64,000 nt of DNA from Chionis minor (Eukaryota; Chordata; Aves; Charadriiformes; Chionididae): NCBI GenBank assembly GCA_013398295.1, contig VZSF01006733.1, positions 484,923 to 548,922 of the forward strand, read 5' to 3'. The notes below the pieces were generated by a model that was not told where the DNA came from, did not search any database, and saw nothing but the letters and a program-made list of their open reading frames with translations. This document shows positions 13,601 to 51,425 of the stretch, piece by piece. Position 1 is the first letter of the stretch; each line of letters opens with the position of its first letter. Both the position numbers and the translations under genes were made by a program.

Positions 13601-16600
13601 ACTAATTCCAGTCAGTAGTCAAAGGTAGAGATTTTTTGTTTAAAATATATGAAAAGACCAATGGGGCAATTATATTTATGCAAGGGCCATAAGAGAAATT
13701 TTATACTAAATTACTGTAAAGTTTAGGATGTAACCCTCATCCTGAAGTTTTTACCAGAAACTTTCATAATGTACAGTGACAACTAGACCTACTTACATCC
13801 AGGGTCCTCATCATACCTAATTGCAGGCCAGTCAACTGAAACCATATCTTCAGGACATCCACACACTCATATTGAAAACAGAAACAGAGAGGGAAACTTG
13901 AACAAGCCCAGAATTTGGCACCTTGTCTGTTTAGCCCCACAGACAACTTCTGATGTTACGTCTTGGTCCTTATTTCTCTGAGGAATAACTTAGAGTCTAG
14001 TTCTGACTCTCTGTCCATATAATTCAAGCTGTTTGATTTTGGAAAATAAACTGATCATCCATCATTGTAAAGGATCTCTCGAGTGTTACAAGAAGTGCTT
14101 TCACCTAGGTATGAGGATATCATCTCACTGCTATGAGACATCATAGCCCACGGCTTGTCAGGCACAGACTCCAACATTTCTCTTTTGGTCAGTAATTATA
14201 TACAAAAACATACATACTTAGATACATACCATCCCTCCCACATATCCACAAATAATCACTCCTGAAAATCAAGGTGGTCAAAACCAACAAAACCTTATTT
14301 GTCCTTCATTGATGATACATTCAATTTTAATGTGATTGAATTTCAGGGGGACTCAAAATTTCTCATCTCCTCCCTGAATTACATCAATACCAAAAAAATA
14401 TTTGAAACAATTATTAAAAAGATTATAATTTTGAGGGAAACCTATTTTTGAGAAATCATTTCAATAGCCTTCTCAAAGAACTTTCATATTTTTAATATTT
14501 TTAGTTTTAAAAACATGCTTATCTAAGGAAAAACATATAACATGTTTTCTTAACAAGTTTGATTGTCTAAATAAAAGAAAGACTGCTATCCAGCCTTCAT
14601 AACTCCAGGAAGTGTACATATGTTATGATTAAAGACAATAAATACACACAGATGGAGAAATACTTTATTTCCATAAATAAGGGACACAGGTGAATAGTGG
14701 TCTAACGATAATTTCAGCTAGATCTGACCAGCTTGCTGAGGTGCTGGTTTTCAGCAGGGCTTGACAATGTGGAGCAGAAACAGCTCGTATCTTGCTCACT
14801 CAGAAAACCCTACAGAACACCTTGTAGACAGATTTTTGAAGGTAGGCTGCAAAGTAAAGTGGGTACTTTACATCATATTTTTTTAGTTTCTATTATTCAG
14901 GGCTGCTATGATGGGCACCCTAGTAATTGGATATTGTTATTATTGGTGCAAATATGTTATCTCAACATATAACTGTCTATCTAGCCACCTTCATTGTAAC
15001 ATGCGTGTTGTTCCCAGGTACAAAAAACAGAAACACAACCTCCTTCCTCTACAACCAAAATATGCCCTGCAATAAAGGCAGGTTAGAGCCTTGATTCAGA
15101 ACAGAAAATCTGGGAGGGATGCTGTAACCATATTTAAGCAAATATTTTAAATACAAAATTACACAAATACAAACAGAGCCATTTCATTGTAAGTAAAACT
15201 GAGATCAAATGCTCAAGCAGGTCATGGTCAGATGTCCTTATAGCCACAGGAAGCCAAGAGAATCAGAGCAGTGAGGCTTCTGGATGGAGAATAGGGATAT
15301 TAGAAAGGAGGAGTCTCGGAAAGTAGGACTTGTTCTGATGGTGTGGTAAGGGGCAGCAACTAGGTTTGCTGAGCATGAAGGTCTTGTGTCCTTCATCAGA
15401 GGTGGGCAGTCTGGCTCACCAAGCAGGCACCAGGGTCTGCAGCAGCTGGCAAACAGCAAGTGGAGTATCTTTACGCTGTTCACAGGCCTGTGAGTATGTG
15501 ATCTCTCCAAATTCAAATATTTCACTGTTTCTTCACATGCTGAAATGCAACTGTAAAAAAACCACATTCTCTATAATACATATTTCTTGTGGAAGCCATG
15601 CACTAACATATACGAACGAATTAGGTAACTGTTGCACCACTACCAAGCTGTGTGAGGCGGTGATGCAATGCTCATTTTATGCTTCCGATTAATGTGAAAA
15701 AATGGGCCTCAGCTGCAGTCGCACCGCATCCAAGTGTATCCACCCAAACCCCGGTGCTGGGTCAGCAGCGCTGGACAGATTTGGAGAACTTGGGACTGTC
15801 AGTTTAGATATTGCATTGCCATCTAGTGCACACTGCAGAAACTGCCTGGAGAGGCCTGAAAGTTAAGATGCACAGCACTAAACATTTCTAAAAGCAAGGA
15901 GGGTTTTCAGAAATGTTCAGTTGGAGGGTTTTTATGTAACGGCAGTAGGGAATTTGTAATAGAAATCTCCTTTCTCCTCCCTCCTTTTCTAAAGGAGCAG
16001 GAGGAGAACCCAGGGAAGACCTCTGGGTACCCGCTCCCTGTAAATGGAGAAAGAAGAAGGTGCAGGTAAGCCTTGCACAGCTTTTTCAGCTCAGCATTTG
16101 CTTGCAGATAGACTGCAAATACGTAACTCTAATTTCTCATTCAAAATTATTCACTGTTTACCTTTGGGATTGCTCCATCGATTTACTCCTACGCTGCCAA
16201 CAGTGAGTTGTAAAGCATTGATCTCTGATGCTTCTGGCAGGTGTGTTGCATTCCCAAGTTTTGCGGCATGGGTGCGTGTAGACAAAACAAATCAATATCG
16301 TCAAAATTGTAAAATATGCATTTTCATATGTAAACACGTCACTTGGGCTTTCAGGCTACAAGAAAGCATTTCTCTCTACGTACTATTTTGGAACATACAA
16401 GAAGTGGCCGTAAAAAAACCTTAGAAGAGATTAGCAAGAGAAGCTAATAGAAATCTGCTCCTGAATTATTTAGCTGGGTATTCTTTTCATCCATTTCTGT
16501 CTTCTGCCTACAAAGAGGTTTAGGGGAAGTTCCATAAAAGGGCTCAGGTGTGAAGCAAGAACAGCAAAGGATTTAAGTTTTAAGAACCTGCTCCCGTATC

Positions 16601-16669
16601 TATGAAGAAGATAACTTGGCTGCTCATCAAGGGAGTATTGAGTACCTGAGATGGGGATATGCAAAGATC
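4638..16669. other. Intergenic DNA, nothing recognised
   Basis: About 12 kb without recognisable exons, RNA genes or intact mobile elements. It holds a TA/TG microsatellite at 5030-5080, short T runs at 8810-8822 and a T-rich block at 11248-11280. The largest frame (11494-11880, plus, 128 codons) shows no domain, no conserved motif and no flanking splice pattern, and I take it as chance. Confidence 0.65.
5030..5080. repeat. TA/TG microsatellite
   Basis: Alternating TATA and GTGT dinucleotides over about 50 nt with small interruptions. Confidence 0.9.
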
Positions 16670-17234
16670 AGCTGTCTCATGAGATCTCACCTGGAGTACT
16701 GGATCCAGCTTTGGAGCCCCCAACATAAGTAGGACATGGACTTGTTGGAGTGGGTCCAGAGGAGGGCCATGAAGATGATCAGAGGGCTGGAGCACCTCTG
16801 CTGTGAGGACAGGCTGAGAGAGTTGTGGTTGTTCTGCCTGGAGAAGGGAAGGCTCCGGGGAGACCCTGTAGCAGCCTTCCAGCACTTAAAGAGAGCCTAA
16901 AGAAAAGATGGGGAGGGGCTCTCTATCAGGGAGTGTAGTGATAGGATGAGGGGTAATGGGTTTAAACTTAAAGAGAGTAGATTTAGAATAGATATTAGAA
17001 ATAAATTTTTTAATGTGAGGATGGTGAGACACTGGAACAGGTTGCCCAGAGAAGCTATGGATGCCCCATGCCTGGAAGCATTCAAGGCCAGGTTGGATGG
17101 GTCTTTGAGCAGTGGGAGGTGTCCCTGCCCATAGCAGGGGGGTTGGAACTACATGATCTTTAAGGTCTCTTCCAACCCAAACCATTATATTATTCTATGA
17201 TTCTATGTTTCTATGATTCTGTGATTCTGCTCTC
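16670..17234 (+). mobile_element. CR1 LINE 3' fragment
   Basis: Plus orientation, about 565 nt of the ORF2 end and 3'UTR. Typical stretches include the SHLEYWIQLWSP-like and RHWNRLPREAMDAP-like blocks, then the GATTCTATG octamer tail (17190-17230). Reading frames are broken. A weaker match may extend back to about 16590. Confidence 0.93.
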
Positions 17235-20200
17235 TTTCAGATGAAGACCTAACTGGTGAATTTAATCACTTATCAAATATTTAAACATTCATAAAACCAT
17301 TTAATTGGACTTAGCTCAGGTCTGATTGATCAGAGATAGTTGCTTAAACTGTCTCCTGTGTGTGCTACATCAGAGAGGTGGAAATGCAAAGTCAAATGTA
17401 TTCTTTTAAGGTAATACCACCACAATTGGTTTAAATTCATCAGTTTGATTTGTTTTCTCTCAGTCAAAAGTGAGAACTTTAATAAGATTCAATTTTCAGC
17501 TATTAGTGAATAAATAGATATTAGATATTACTGAATAACAGTTATTACCTGCTATCTGAGGTGCTTTTGATGTGGTGTGTTCTGCCCTCCACCACCACAG
17601 CCAGGGCCATTAACCATTTTAATGTTCGTGAAACCATGAAGCACAGATAGCAGAACTAGCACTCTTAGTAGATGATTTTGAGCTAAACACACTTGTGAAA
17701 GTTTTCCCCCGGGATATGAGACATTACCATGCTGGACCATCTGTGCAGGCTTGCCTTTCTTTACCTTTGTGTAAAACTTGTCCAGATTTCAGGCACCTGC
17801 AACCTCCTCACTCAGGTGTGCCAGACAGAGCAGACCCTTCAGGGTCAAAGCAGCGTTAAACAAAAGTACTTAAATGTTATAGTTGGTGCTGCAATGCTGA
17901 AGGGATGCTTGGCCCCAGGAGGAATTCAGGTGAAACACAGAGTAAAATCTGGCTCTTCATCTGCATTCATAAAATCCGGTGTGCTAAGAAATAAATCATC
18001 TAAACTCCAGAAAGTGATCCATCTTTCTCCTTCATTTAGGAGAAGATGTATTTAGCATTTGTGTCACTGTTCCTGCACGTGGCTAGAAAGGGAGATCAAG
18101 AGATTCTAATACTTGATTTTTTGACTACTCCTGGTTTTAACCCAGGAAGAACTAAAACCGGCATCAAGAGTCCTCTGTCTCTCAACCAGTATCCAAACAA
18201 GGAAGGTTTGGATCCCCTTCATCTATGTGCATCAGCAGTCATCTTCCTCTAGGACTTTAGGTTCTTTTGAAGGAATGACCTGAATCATAGCATACTCTCT
18301 TCATCTGAAATAGTGTAATCTAAATGGATTCACATTAAAATAGGAGCTTTTGGATCCCATATATTCCACATTCTGGCTGATATCTCTAGTCTAATTTATT
18401 TTTCCTGGAAACATTGAGCACCTTTATCGGATACGGCTCCTTCGGGATTGTACTAAGTGCCAAATGATCTTATGCAGGAGACACGTATGTACATCCATTC
18501 AGCAAAGCAGGTGATGCTCCTGGGTGCTCAGTGAAGTCTCTGTCTGCTGCCTGGAAGATTAGCTGGTAGCTGGAATAGATTTCCTGAATTAACCTCAACT
18601 GCACTGACTTGTCACTGAATTAAAGTATATGCTTTGCCTAAAGTTCTTTCTTAGTGCTTTATGCCATTGCTCATACAAAAAAACAGAAATAATTAGAGGG
18701 TTCTGGTGCCTCTTTTTATCTTGTTTTCTGTCAGTGTGAATCCGTGAACGTCAACACTGTTCTTCAATTTATCCTGCTGAAGACAACCAGGCTGAGGTTG
18801 TCAGGACTGCAGAATAAAATGGAGTTGCTGCCATATCGCAATCAGTGTATGTCTGTGTGTCCCGTGTGTACTAATTGTAATGATGACTTCTGATTTCATA
18901 AAGCAGACCCAGTGTCTGACCAGTGGAAAGATAAATAGTTACACCTGTAGAGTGAATGCACAGGGAAGGATATGCTTCTATATTTGTGGTAAAATCACAG
19001 GAAATGTCTGGATCTATATGTCAGTACCCAAAAGTAACTGCACCTCCATCAGGTGTTTACCTTCCACTGCTGGTTTGAGGTGCCAGTCATGTTTTAGCTC
19101 CTATCATGAACAAAAGTATCAGTGGAGACATTTACCTTTAGAAGCATTCGCATAGGTGGGCTTTCCATTTGGAAAAATTATGAGGAAGAAGTAAGGAAGA
19201 AGTAAGGGCAAAAATATGACTTTCCCAGTCTTATGTGCAAATAATCTAGTGGGGCTGAAACTGCAAATGTGTTTAAGGTGCATTCAAAACCTAAGTCACA
19301 TTAAAGACTGCACACGTGTCTCTGTGTAAGTCCTTATTTGTCCGCAAATCCTTAGTGTTATACAAATGATGCTGGGCAAGAGAGTCACAAAAATATGGGT
19401 ATGACTGGTTACATCAAGGACATATTTCATAAAACACCTGTCACAGAACTCAAGGGAACTCCCAGCCTTAGCAAAACACTCCAAAATATTAATGGGCATC
19501 AAAATTTCTGTCTTAGTGCTGCGTCCGAAAACGTGTCATTCAGCAGACACTTAGGATGTGTTCTTTCTCGCACTGTTTTTGGAGTGATGCAATTATTTCT
19601 GGTGATGTCAACTGTCAGAAGAAGCAACAATGAATTTTAGCCAGCATTATTTTTGACCGCCTATGCTGAAATGAAGCAGGAGAACTTGTGAAAAAATGTA
19701 TGCCCTTTGGGTGGCGCCTGCTGCAAAGAATTTAGTTTCTTTTCCTCCACAGCAGAGCTGACAAAGGTCCCAGCCTGGCGCTGGCCGGGTGAGCTTTAAG
19801 TCCCTGGCTCCTTTGGGTGCTGCTGGGAGCAGGTGCCACCAGAGAGCATCAGGGATGTCTGGTATGCAAAGAGGGGACAGAGAGCAGAAAATGAATAGCA
19901 TCTATTTATAAACACAGTTTGCATTTCGTAAGAGTGAGTCATTTGCCTCTTTCTTTTTTTTGTTTTATATGGCTACTGAAAAAAAAAAAGCTATAAACAT
20001 ACTTTATTAGTTATTAAATTTACTGGGTTTTTAACTACTACTGATGTGTACATCCATGAATAAAATGAGTCCTTACCTAGTCTCACAGTTCAACGAACAG
20101 AGAAAACATCAGTTTTCTTTCTATTTTAGGGTGTAGTAGCATGTTTACATTGCCTTAACAGACACTGGTAGGCTAGCTGGGAAGAACAGGTTTTAAGAAA

Positions 20201-20789
20201 GGCTTTGAAAGCATAATTACGGTTAGAGATCAAGGGCTGGCAGACCTGCTCGGGGGTGTAAGTATGTGGGCTGTTAGATCTTGGGTCAGATCTGATTTAC
20301 ACCAGTGATTTTCACCCGTAAGGGCCAGGGGTGGGTGGGGAAAGCTAGGTGCAAGGGGAGTAGGGCTCGCCTGCCACCTGACCTGCCAGGCCAGCAGAGC
20401 CAGGGAAGGATGTTGTAATGTGCTGCTGGATGTGCTAACAACATCCTGCCAGCACCTCCAGCTCACGGGAGCTGAAGGCAAGTCTCTCTCTGAGCCTGGT
20501 TTCCTGGGATTTTTTTTTAGAATTGCTGCGGTTTAGACATGCTGGTGCTCAGCTCTGCCCCCAAAGCCTCCTTTTTGTAATCCACGTTGTATGTCACTGG
20601 TGTTTGTAATGTATCATGTGGCAACATGAAAAGTGATATGCACTTCTAAGCAGCTGTGATATGCCAGACTACAATGACATAACAAGGTTAGCCATTAAGC
20701 TTGCTTATTCATCAATTTATAAAATCAATCTCTGGTAAAAGAAAATAGACTCAAAATACCAAGAAAAGAAACACAAGGAGTTCATTATC
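17235..20789. other. Intergenic, no gene seen
   Basis: Between the CR1 copy and the distal CD36 poly(A) site. There are only short frames, no splice-flanked exon and no RNA gene recognised. A GGAAGAAGTAA direct repeat occurs near 19180-19205. Confidence 0.6.
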
Positions 20790-20798
20790 CAACACGAC

Positions 20799-20804
20799 TT
20801 TATT
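20799..20804 (-). terminator. CD36: Poly(A) signal AATAAA, CD36 distal candidate
   Basis: Minus-strand AATAAAG followed by a GTGTTGG GU-rich element, the usual pair around a cleavage site. A second pair of overlapping minus-strand AATAAA copies lies within the next 50 bases upstream. It would end a 3'UTR, or a spliced terminal exon, about 3.2 kb beyond the stop. Confidence 0.4.
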
Positions 20805-22674
20805 TACAATTAGACATAAAGATCTCAGAAAGAAGAGTTTGAGCTTTATTTTATTTGTATTAAGTTTAACATTTCTAATAAATGTTTAACCTGCACTGTT
20901 TGAAGAAACCTAAATACTTAACATTAGCCTTAATAACATGAATTAACAATAACTGTAACCAGTGCTTTGGACAAAATAGCTACTAATTATAATTCAAGTG
21001 CAGTCTAGGTGCTGAACATAGTTTAAAAGTCCAAACCTGCATTGAGACCAATAAGATTATACATATGAACAAATGTATTTGTGTGCATGCAAAATTGGGC
21101 CCTGAGACATTTAAAATCATGGCCTGACTTGCTGCATCACTGCCGCTGGAGCACCACATAGCGCTAAACAACACCAGTAGAGCAAATGCTAATTTGCTGA
21201 CAATGGACTTGAGGCCAAAGAAAATCAAGCTGAAGTGCTAGTGTATCAAAAATGAGAGGAGCATAGCTGTTGTTCCTTTGGTGAAAAGATCTCACTTTTA
21301 TATTCTGGCACAAAAGACTAGTTTTATTATAAAAACTTAGTGTCAGATCTTGAACCCCAGCAGAGCTGTGCATGTTTCAGAGGAGAAGGTGACTTAGTGA
21401 CCTTAGTGATACTCATACTTTTTTGACCAGGTCACAGGACTCTAGGGATACCTTCAATTGTGTCAAACTCTCCCCAAACTAATACGAGCACAGAGCATCA
21501 CTTATAACACCAGCAATAGTGTAGAGATGAGAAAAAGGTGCCATTTTTGGTTGTCTAGCAAGCGCTGTGAGCAACCAAACACACTGACTCTCTGAGAGCA
21601 GAGCTTGCCTTGGGTGCCACACCTCCTTCATATCTCCTGACCTATTACTTTGCATTTCCAGCTCAAGGCTGGAAAGAGAAAGTGTAGCCATGTAGCACAT
21701 AGACCTTGCCTTCAAGAATAATCTCTTGGAATTTCTGTTACTCATCAACTCTATTGATAGCTATAGAACTTTATCCACAAGGAACGTGGGATTAAAACAA
21801 CAGCATTTTAGTCTGTTGGGTTTTTCCCTTAATTTCCAAAGGGTGAAACCACCTTACTAAAGATGAAAGCTGAAAGATATTGTTCTTTACTAGCAAGATA
21901 AATCTTTCTGGTTTAAAGCCCATTGTAGCACTATTTCCAAACACCAGGCTGTAAGAGGCTGGCCATTTTCGATCTTCCTTTTTCTTTGCAGCTCTTATTT
22001 AAGGGAACAAAAGATCCAAGCAGAAATCTTCAAAAATGCCGAACTTCGGCTCTTGTTCTGAATTCAGTGAGCCCATGGGGAAAGAAGAGACCCCACAACA
22101 CTCAATATCTGCCCCATTGACTCTCATTTCTAAGATATGGCATTCAGATTAAATGAAAAAGTAAGCCATTTATGCAGATGGCAGTGTTTGCTACCTGTCT
22201 ACAGGCTGATGCACCTCATTAAACAAATGGCTGCACAAATTTCTTTGTGGCAGATGGTTTATCAGTAAAGAATTGGGGCTACCTGTTTTCATTTATGTTC
22301 TTCTATAGCAAGGAAGTGGAACCCTCTGATGTTTGATCAAAATCACTATCTCAGTCCTTCTTGGGTCTGGAGCATTCTGGAATATTTTCTCCTGACCTGA
22401 ATGGTGACATAGGAGATCATTCACTAAGGGAGATCTTGGGCAAAGTGGGGTTAGGGAAGATCAGAGGCTGGTGTTCAAGCAACAGCCGGGAAGAAAAGCA
22501 GACAGGAGGCAACAGTAAGAGCAGTGGAGCAAGCTGGGAGTTAGGGAGTAGCTCAGATGGCTAAACAGCTGCAGAGGCAAATGTTGATGAGCTCAATCAA
22601 TAGATGAACAACTGTGGTATGTCTTTGAGCCATCTCTATATAAAAAGGTATAAACCACATATTTTAGTAAGTTT

Positions 22675-22680
22675 TTTATT
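22675..22680 (-). terminator. CD36: Poly(A) signal AATAAA, CD36 proximal candidate
   Basis: This is the first canonical minus-strand AATAAA after the CD36 stop codon, about 1.34 kb downstream, followed by a T/G-containing stretch ending near 22650. Confidence 0.45.
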
Positions 22681-24014
22681 AACTTCATGTATTACAGTTA
22701 GTAACTTTACATAATAAACTTCACATTCAACGCAATTCACATCCCTGAATAGAGGACAGAGCACAATTCTATTGCAGCAGCTTCCATTCCTTGAAGGAAC
22801 AGAAAGAAACATTGCAATAAGAGCATCTAGAGCACAGCATGAGCTCAAAGGTGTTGTCATTCCCAGCCTGTGCTCAGAGACAGAACATCAGCAAACAGCT
22901 TTCATTTGTCTTGCAAATCCCAGAGGAAAAAAAGTAGCAAGTTGCATAAATGGCAGAAGGTGGACTAAAATCCAACTGCATCTCAATTTCAGTCTGCTGA
23001 ATGTCATTGAAAATTTGTAACAAGGTTCAAATAATCGAAGTTATTTGAAAGCATTGTTTCCATGGTGGCCTCTGTAGGGATGTCAGAAGTGTGGACCTTT
23101 GGAAACTTCAGCTTATTTGGCTTAGTGAGTTGGTCTTCTCAAAATGGAAAAGCATGTTGAATTCCATAGCATGTGGGCTGACTGTGACCTCAATCATACC
23201 TTTTGTCTCTGAGTTTTAACATGCTGCTTGGCTGATATTTCAGTTAAACATTGCTTGCCTCTGAAGTCTTTTGTTACCTGTAGTGAAATAAAATCAGGAT
23301 TCAGCATGTGATGAGGTAAGTCGTCTTCATAAAAATGTCTCTTTTCTACAGCATACTTTTCACCATAACATTCATGTCTCTGCAATTCTTTTCAATCACT
23401 CCAAAAAAGTGTTTGTTTCCCTAGATGTCAGTGCATTAATCCATTACTTGGTTATTCTGCCCACGAAAGGAGTATATTCAGTCTTAGTGGGCTAGGTATG
23501 TTCAGGAGATGTTTAGACTGACATGACAGTGATACAAAACTGAGAAAAAGAAGTGAGAAACCCTATCCAACATTCAATAAAAAATGTCATTTACAGTGGG
23601 TTCTCTGAACCACAGGTGGGAGTATGTCCTGGAAGAGCACAGGAATATGCAGCTGTGTGGCCTCTGTCACAGCAAATTACAAGAGGGCACTTCTGAACAA
23701 TCTAGTAGTCTTAGATAAAATGTCTATTTTCATAAACCCACAGCAATCTTGTGTTTTGGAACAAAAAACCTGCTGTTCTTCTGATATAGTTCCCAATATC
23801 CTCTCCTAGGTGTGTAAAGTGCGTCCTGAAAGATTAAGGCTGGGAAGAGAATTTGAAAACACAAGATAAATTATCTGGATGATTTCCCACAGAACAACTG
23901 CTGAATTTACTAGCACTTGAAAAACAAGAACAGCTAAAGAAGTAATGATTCTGAACTTCTTGAAACCCTGAGGAAAAGTTACTGCTGAGGACTGAACCGT
24001 TAGTGCTTACTTAC

Positions 24015-47424
<23,410 letters not shown>

Positions 47425-50400
47425 CTGGGAGAAGCTGCTAATATAAGGAGAGGGTGAACAAAAAATCACATTCCAAAGCTCAAAGTACAAAGTGCATGAG
47501 ACAAAGCAGGTAGGAAGGTAACACATCAAAACCAGCCAGCCAGTGGCAACCAGTGCCAAAAAAAAAAAAAAAAAAGTTACATGTACTTTTACCAAGTTGT
47601 TTTTTTGGGGTTTTTTTTTTTTGCCTCTGTTGCATTAGGGCAAAATGACATAATTGCTGTTCAGCTGACACTCTTCCTGAGGCAAGCACCTTCTCTAAAA
47701 TCTCTCTCTGCCAAAGGAGGAGGTTACAGCGCTCTGCTTTTATCACAACCTGCAATGCCCATGGCTCCCGCTTCAGGCCAAACCAGGACTTTACACCGCT
47801 AGGGTGAGCTGCCCAGGCTGGCTCTGCGCTATGCCACGAAGGGAGTCCCCAAGGTCCATCAGAGCCTTGGTGGGAACGGCAGCCTCTAATGGGAGGCACA
47901 CATGGGAAGTCTGTAAGTCTGTCTCTCCAGATCTCCACCAATGCAGTCTACTAACTGAAGGGATAAAACTTGGTTTCCACAACTTTGTGACAAGGGCATG
48001 GCTGGATTTTCCTCCTAGAGCAGCATTCTTGCCATCACCTACTTTCATCAACCCCAGTTGCCTAACAGAAAGGCGAACTTCTTAAAGCGAGTCTAGATTT
48101 TGATCGTTGAAAGATGTAATACATTATATTTCAAGATCATTCAGACTCAGCAAAAAAAAGTGTCTGCAATTACTCGCTGTTCGACAGTTGCTGGTAATAT
48201 GTCCTAATATAAGCCTGGCCCCTAGTGAAAAGTGTTGTAAAGAAAATCAGAATTATACCAGTGCTGAGAGATATAGTAAAGCATAAGCTTCCAGTGATAT
48301 TTTTTCCTATTCGTTACTGTTTATGAATAACTGAGACAAAGAGCTGCATAATTTGCTATTTAGTCTTGCTCAGGAATTAATCACATCCCCAGAATTTGCA
48401 AGTTTGTTATTTGCTTTAGACTTCCAGCTAATAGAAAATCTGCTGTTTTCTGCTTTAGATATCATTGTCCATATAGGTTTTATTCTTACCAGTTTCTGTT
48501 TGTTAACATGTTATGATCATCTCTAAATCAATTTTAAAGCAGCTATTAGTTGCAGAGTTAATTACGCGTTCAAGGCCACACACAGAGAATGAAGGAAAAC
48601 AGAAAGATGGAGTGGCAGGACAGCTCAACCTGAATTCCCATTTTACTCATGAGGATTAAAGGGCTAAAAAATCTTCATGAATTTCTATATAGTAAAGCAG
48701 GTGTAGGAATAACATTTGTCTTATTCTCATAAATGCAGTTATGAGGACCTTTTGTTAAAAAAAAGACACAGCATGCACTGACATATAAGGTACCATGGTC
48801 AGGAGGCTAATGATGTGTTCTCCTGTGTCCTCCCAAACTCATAACTATATCATGTCTGTACCTGAGCCCAGACTGCTCCTTTTATCTGCATTGGAAACCC
48901 ACCTTTTACCTTCTCTTGCACTAGCAGAGGGTTATGGCTCCCTTGCCATTGACAATGACGATTTCTGTACATTTGAGCTCAGTTGGTATTTTAATAATTT
49001 CTCTTTGGTTAATTGCAAGCAGAATGACCAAAAGACAACTTGCAATCTCAGAAAAATACCCTTCCTATAAAAGTCAACCAGTCCATCCACCTGCCACCAG
49101 GTCATTCCTTGTGGTTCCCACATCAAAACTCTTTACCCCTTTGACCCCTTTACCTGCACATATACAAGGAACTGAGAAAGAAGCAAGATTTGGCTAAAGT
49201 TTTTGAGTTTCAGTAGGGATTGAGAAGAGTCACTTTACAGCTGTGAACCTGGCTTTTCTGCTGGAGGAGGTACACCTTATCTGAATCACAGGTTTACTTA
49301 GTTGTTTTCCTCTCTACTAACTCTGTTACTCTGTGCCTTTGCCCAGAACAGCAATGGAAACTCATCAAAGGGGTAACATTAAGAAAAAAATTCATTTTTC
49401 CCAACTTTTCATGCAACTTGTGGCACCTTTCACAGAGATAACTAAAAGATTACTTGACTGAATTATAAAAACACCAAGTTACTAAAGGCTCTTTGATATA
49501 GTGGATGGATGTACAATGGGGCTAATGGCAAACTTCAAAGCCAACTCAAGTTAGAAATTCATTAGACTTGAAGAACTTTTAAGTAAACATCACTAGAACC
49601 AACTCGTATCTTTGTAGATATGTTCAGATCAGGATCTTTTGTGTGGCAAAAGAACAACTGTAATATGACTGTGCAACTCATTGGATAAGTGATGCGGGTA
49701 TTTAAAAATCTGGCTGCTGTTACACATTGTAGCAAATCTAAGGAGAAGCAGAAATTCTCAATGATTTCAAATTCTGAAAAGTATTTCAAGTTGATTTTTT
49801 TCCCCAATGCTATCTATACTAACAGATTTTTCTAAAGCATGGAAATACACATTTTAAAATTTGAATTGGAAATTATCTCTTCCCCAAGTGTTTAAAGAGG
49901 ATTTTTGGACATTGTCAGACCTTTTTTTCTTAGCTTACGTACTGAAGCTTTTCAAATTCAACAGAAATACACCTTCCACCAAAATGCATTTCCATCTCAG
50001 TTTCTATAAGGTTTTCCAATGGAATTTTTTTTGTGTGTTAGGCAGACTAAGTATCTCTCATGAGCACTAGCAATAAAGAGCTAGAAAGCAACTGGCAGCT
50101 AATAACTTGTGTCTATTCCAAGCTTTTGCAAATTGTAAAATATTCACCCTTCTCCCACCAAACTATGCAATAGCAGTCTAGACATATCTAAATTTGTGCA
50201 ATTCAAATTATCCATTACACAACTGCAGTGAAGAGCACTCACAGCATAACACTCAATTTCACATAGAAGTCAACAATCTGTTCTCATCTATCACAACTGA
50301 ATGTAAAATAAGAGAATTTAAGTAGAAATTTCCAATAAAAATGCAGTTGTGTTTGGGAATTCATATTCAAGCAAAAATTATTTACCTTAAGCAGAATAGA

Positions 50401-51425
50401 AGATACCATAACAAAATATTGCCTATGACACTAATAACAAGATATTGCCTATGACACTATACTATAATTTAAACATAGATTTGGTTACAGCATTAATAAG
50501 AATTTTCAACCCATTCTAAGAGTGTTGGATATGTACTTTTTAATCTTGTTTCAAATGTCCTTACTAGAATATTGACAACGGAAATGGTCCATTAAAATCT
50601 CTGAAAAGACAATTCATTGGCAACTGAATAGGAGGAAAGATGCAAAATATTATTAAACTTTTTCTTCCCTACTTAACTTATACTTCTGTACATGTCAGTT
50701 TAAAGAAAGCCCTTATAAAAATCAAAGCATATTATCTGTATTTTCTTAATGATTTCTCCAGCTCTAATAGTATTTTTTCAACATTGCCTGACATGGCATT
50801 ACCTCAGTTCTGACAGAGAATCAGATTTGTTGCCCCAGCTGAGAGTAACTATACGTGGAAGAAGCAGTATGTACAGTGAAAATTAAAATGGGTTTTGAAA
50901 AATCCTGTTAAGAGTTACACCAAAAACACCAAGAACCATGGTGTTTCTTTAAACATAATTACAATGTCTCGAAGGTCACATGATGGGATTAAAAATCATG
51001 AAATTATTAAGTGATACATTTGCAGGGAAGAGGTCATTTCTGCTTTTTTTTAATCTTTGACATACTTTGAAATTATAGTTTCGAGCTTTTAATCTGCAAC
51101 AGTAAATGCTACAAATATCACTGTAGAAAGATGCATTTCTTATAAATTCACATGACTCCAAAAGTTTCAAGAATACTGAATATCAAAAGACAGAATGCAA
51201 TTGGGAAAGCCAGCAATACAGAACATAAAATGCCATTGCTAACATAGTAATGAAGCATTTCACTAACACATGTAAAAGTTCACAGTTTCTTGTGAACAGC
51301 TTTGCAAAATCCTGCCATTTTATTTTGTATTACATTAAATATTTTCAAAAGCTTTCCACCAACTGATTTTAAAAGTATTCCTGAGGAAAACCCTCTGATT
51401 TTAAACAGTGTATCATATGACTCAC
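47425..51425 (-). other. CD36: Predicted CD36 5'UTR intron
   Basis: 4,001 bp between the predicted non-coding first exon and the start-codon exon. It holds a poly(A) run (47558-47575), a T-rich run (47600-47622) and a moderately GC-rich block at 47640-47960. A 26-bp tandem repeat, two copies with one difference, lies at 50408-50459. A 153-codon minus frame at 47480-47941 has no recognisable features. Confidence 0.55.
50408..50459. repeat. Two-copy 26-bp tandem repeat
   Basis: Copies start at 50408 and 50434 and differ at one position (ATAACAAAATATT versus ATAACAAGATATT), each running on to GCCTATGACACTA. Confidence 0.9.

Larger units (their letters stand above)
20790..24014 (-). other. CD36: CD36 3' untranslated region and possible 3' terminal intron
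   Basis: This is the stretch downstream of the CD36 stop with no coding potential. Minus-strand AATAAA signals lie at 22680-22675 and 20804-20799. Read-through from the stop to the first would give a 3'UTR of about 1.35 kb. The GTAAGT directly after the stop could instead splice to a downstream non-coding exon, as I recall for the human gene, whose last exon is non-coding. I could not place the acceptor. Confidence 0.5.

Noticed and set aside
47480..47941. 153-codon minus-strand frame just upstream of the CD36 start-codon exon
   Set aside because: It runs through a poly(A)/poly(T) tract (giving a Lys and Phe run), has no family resemblance, and lies in the predicted 5'UTR intron.
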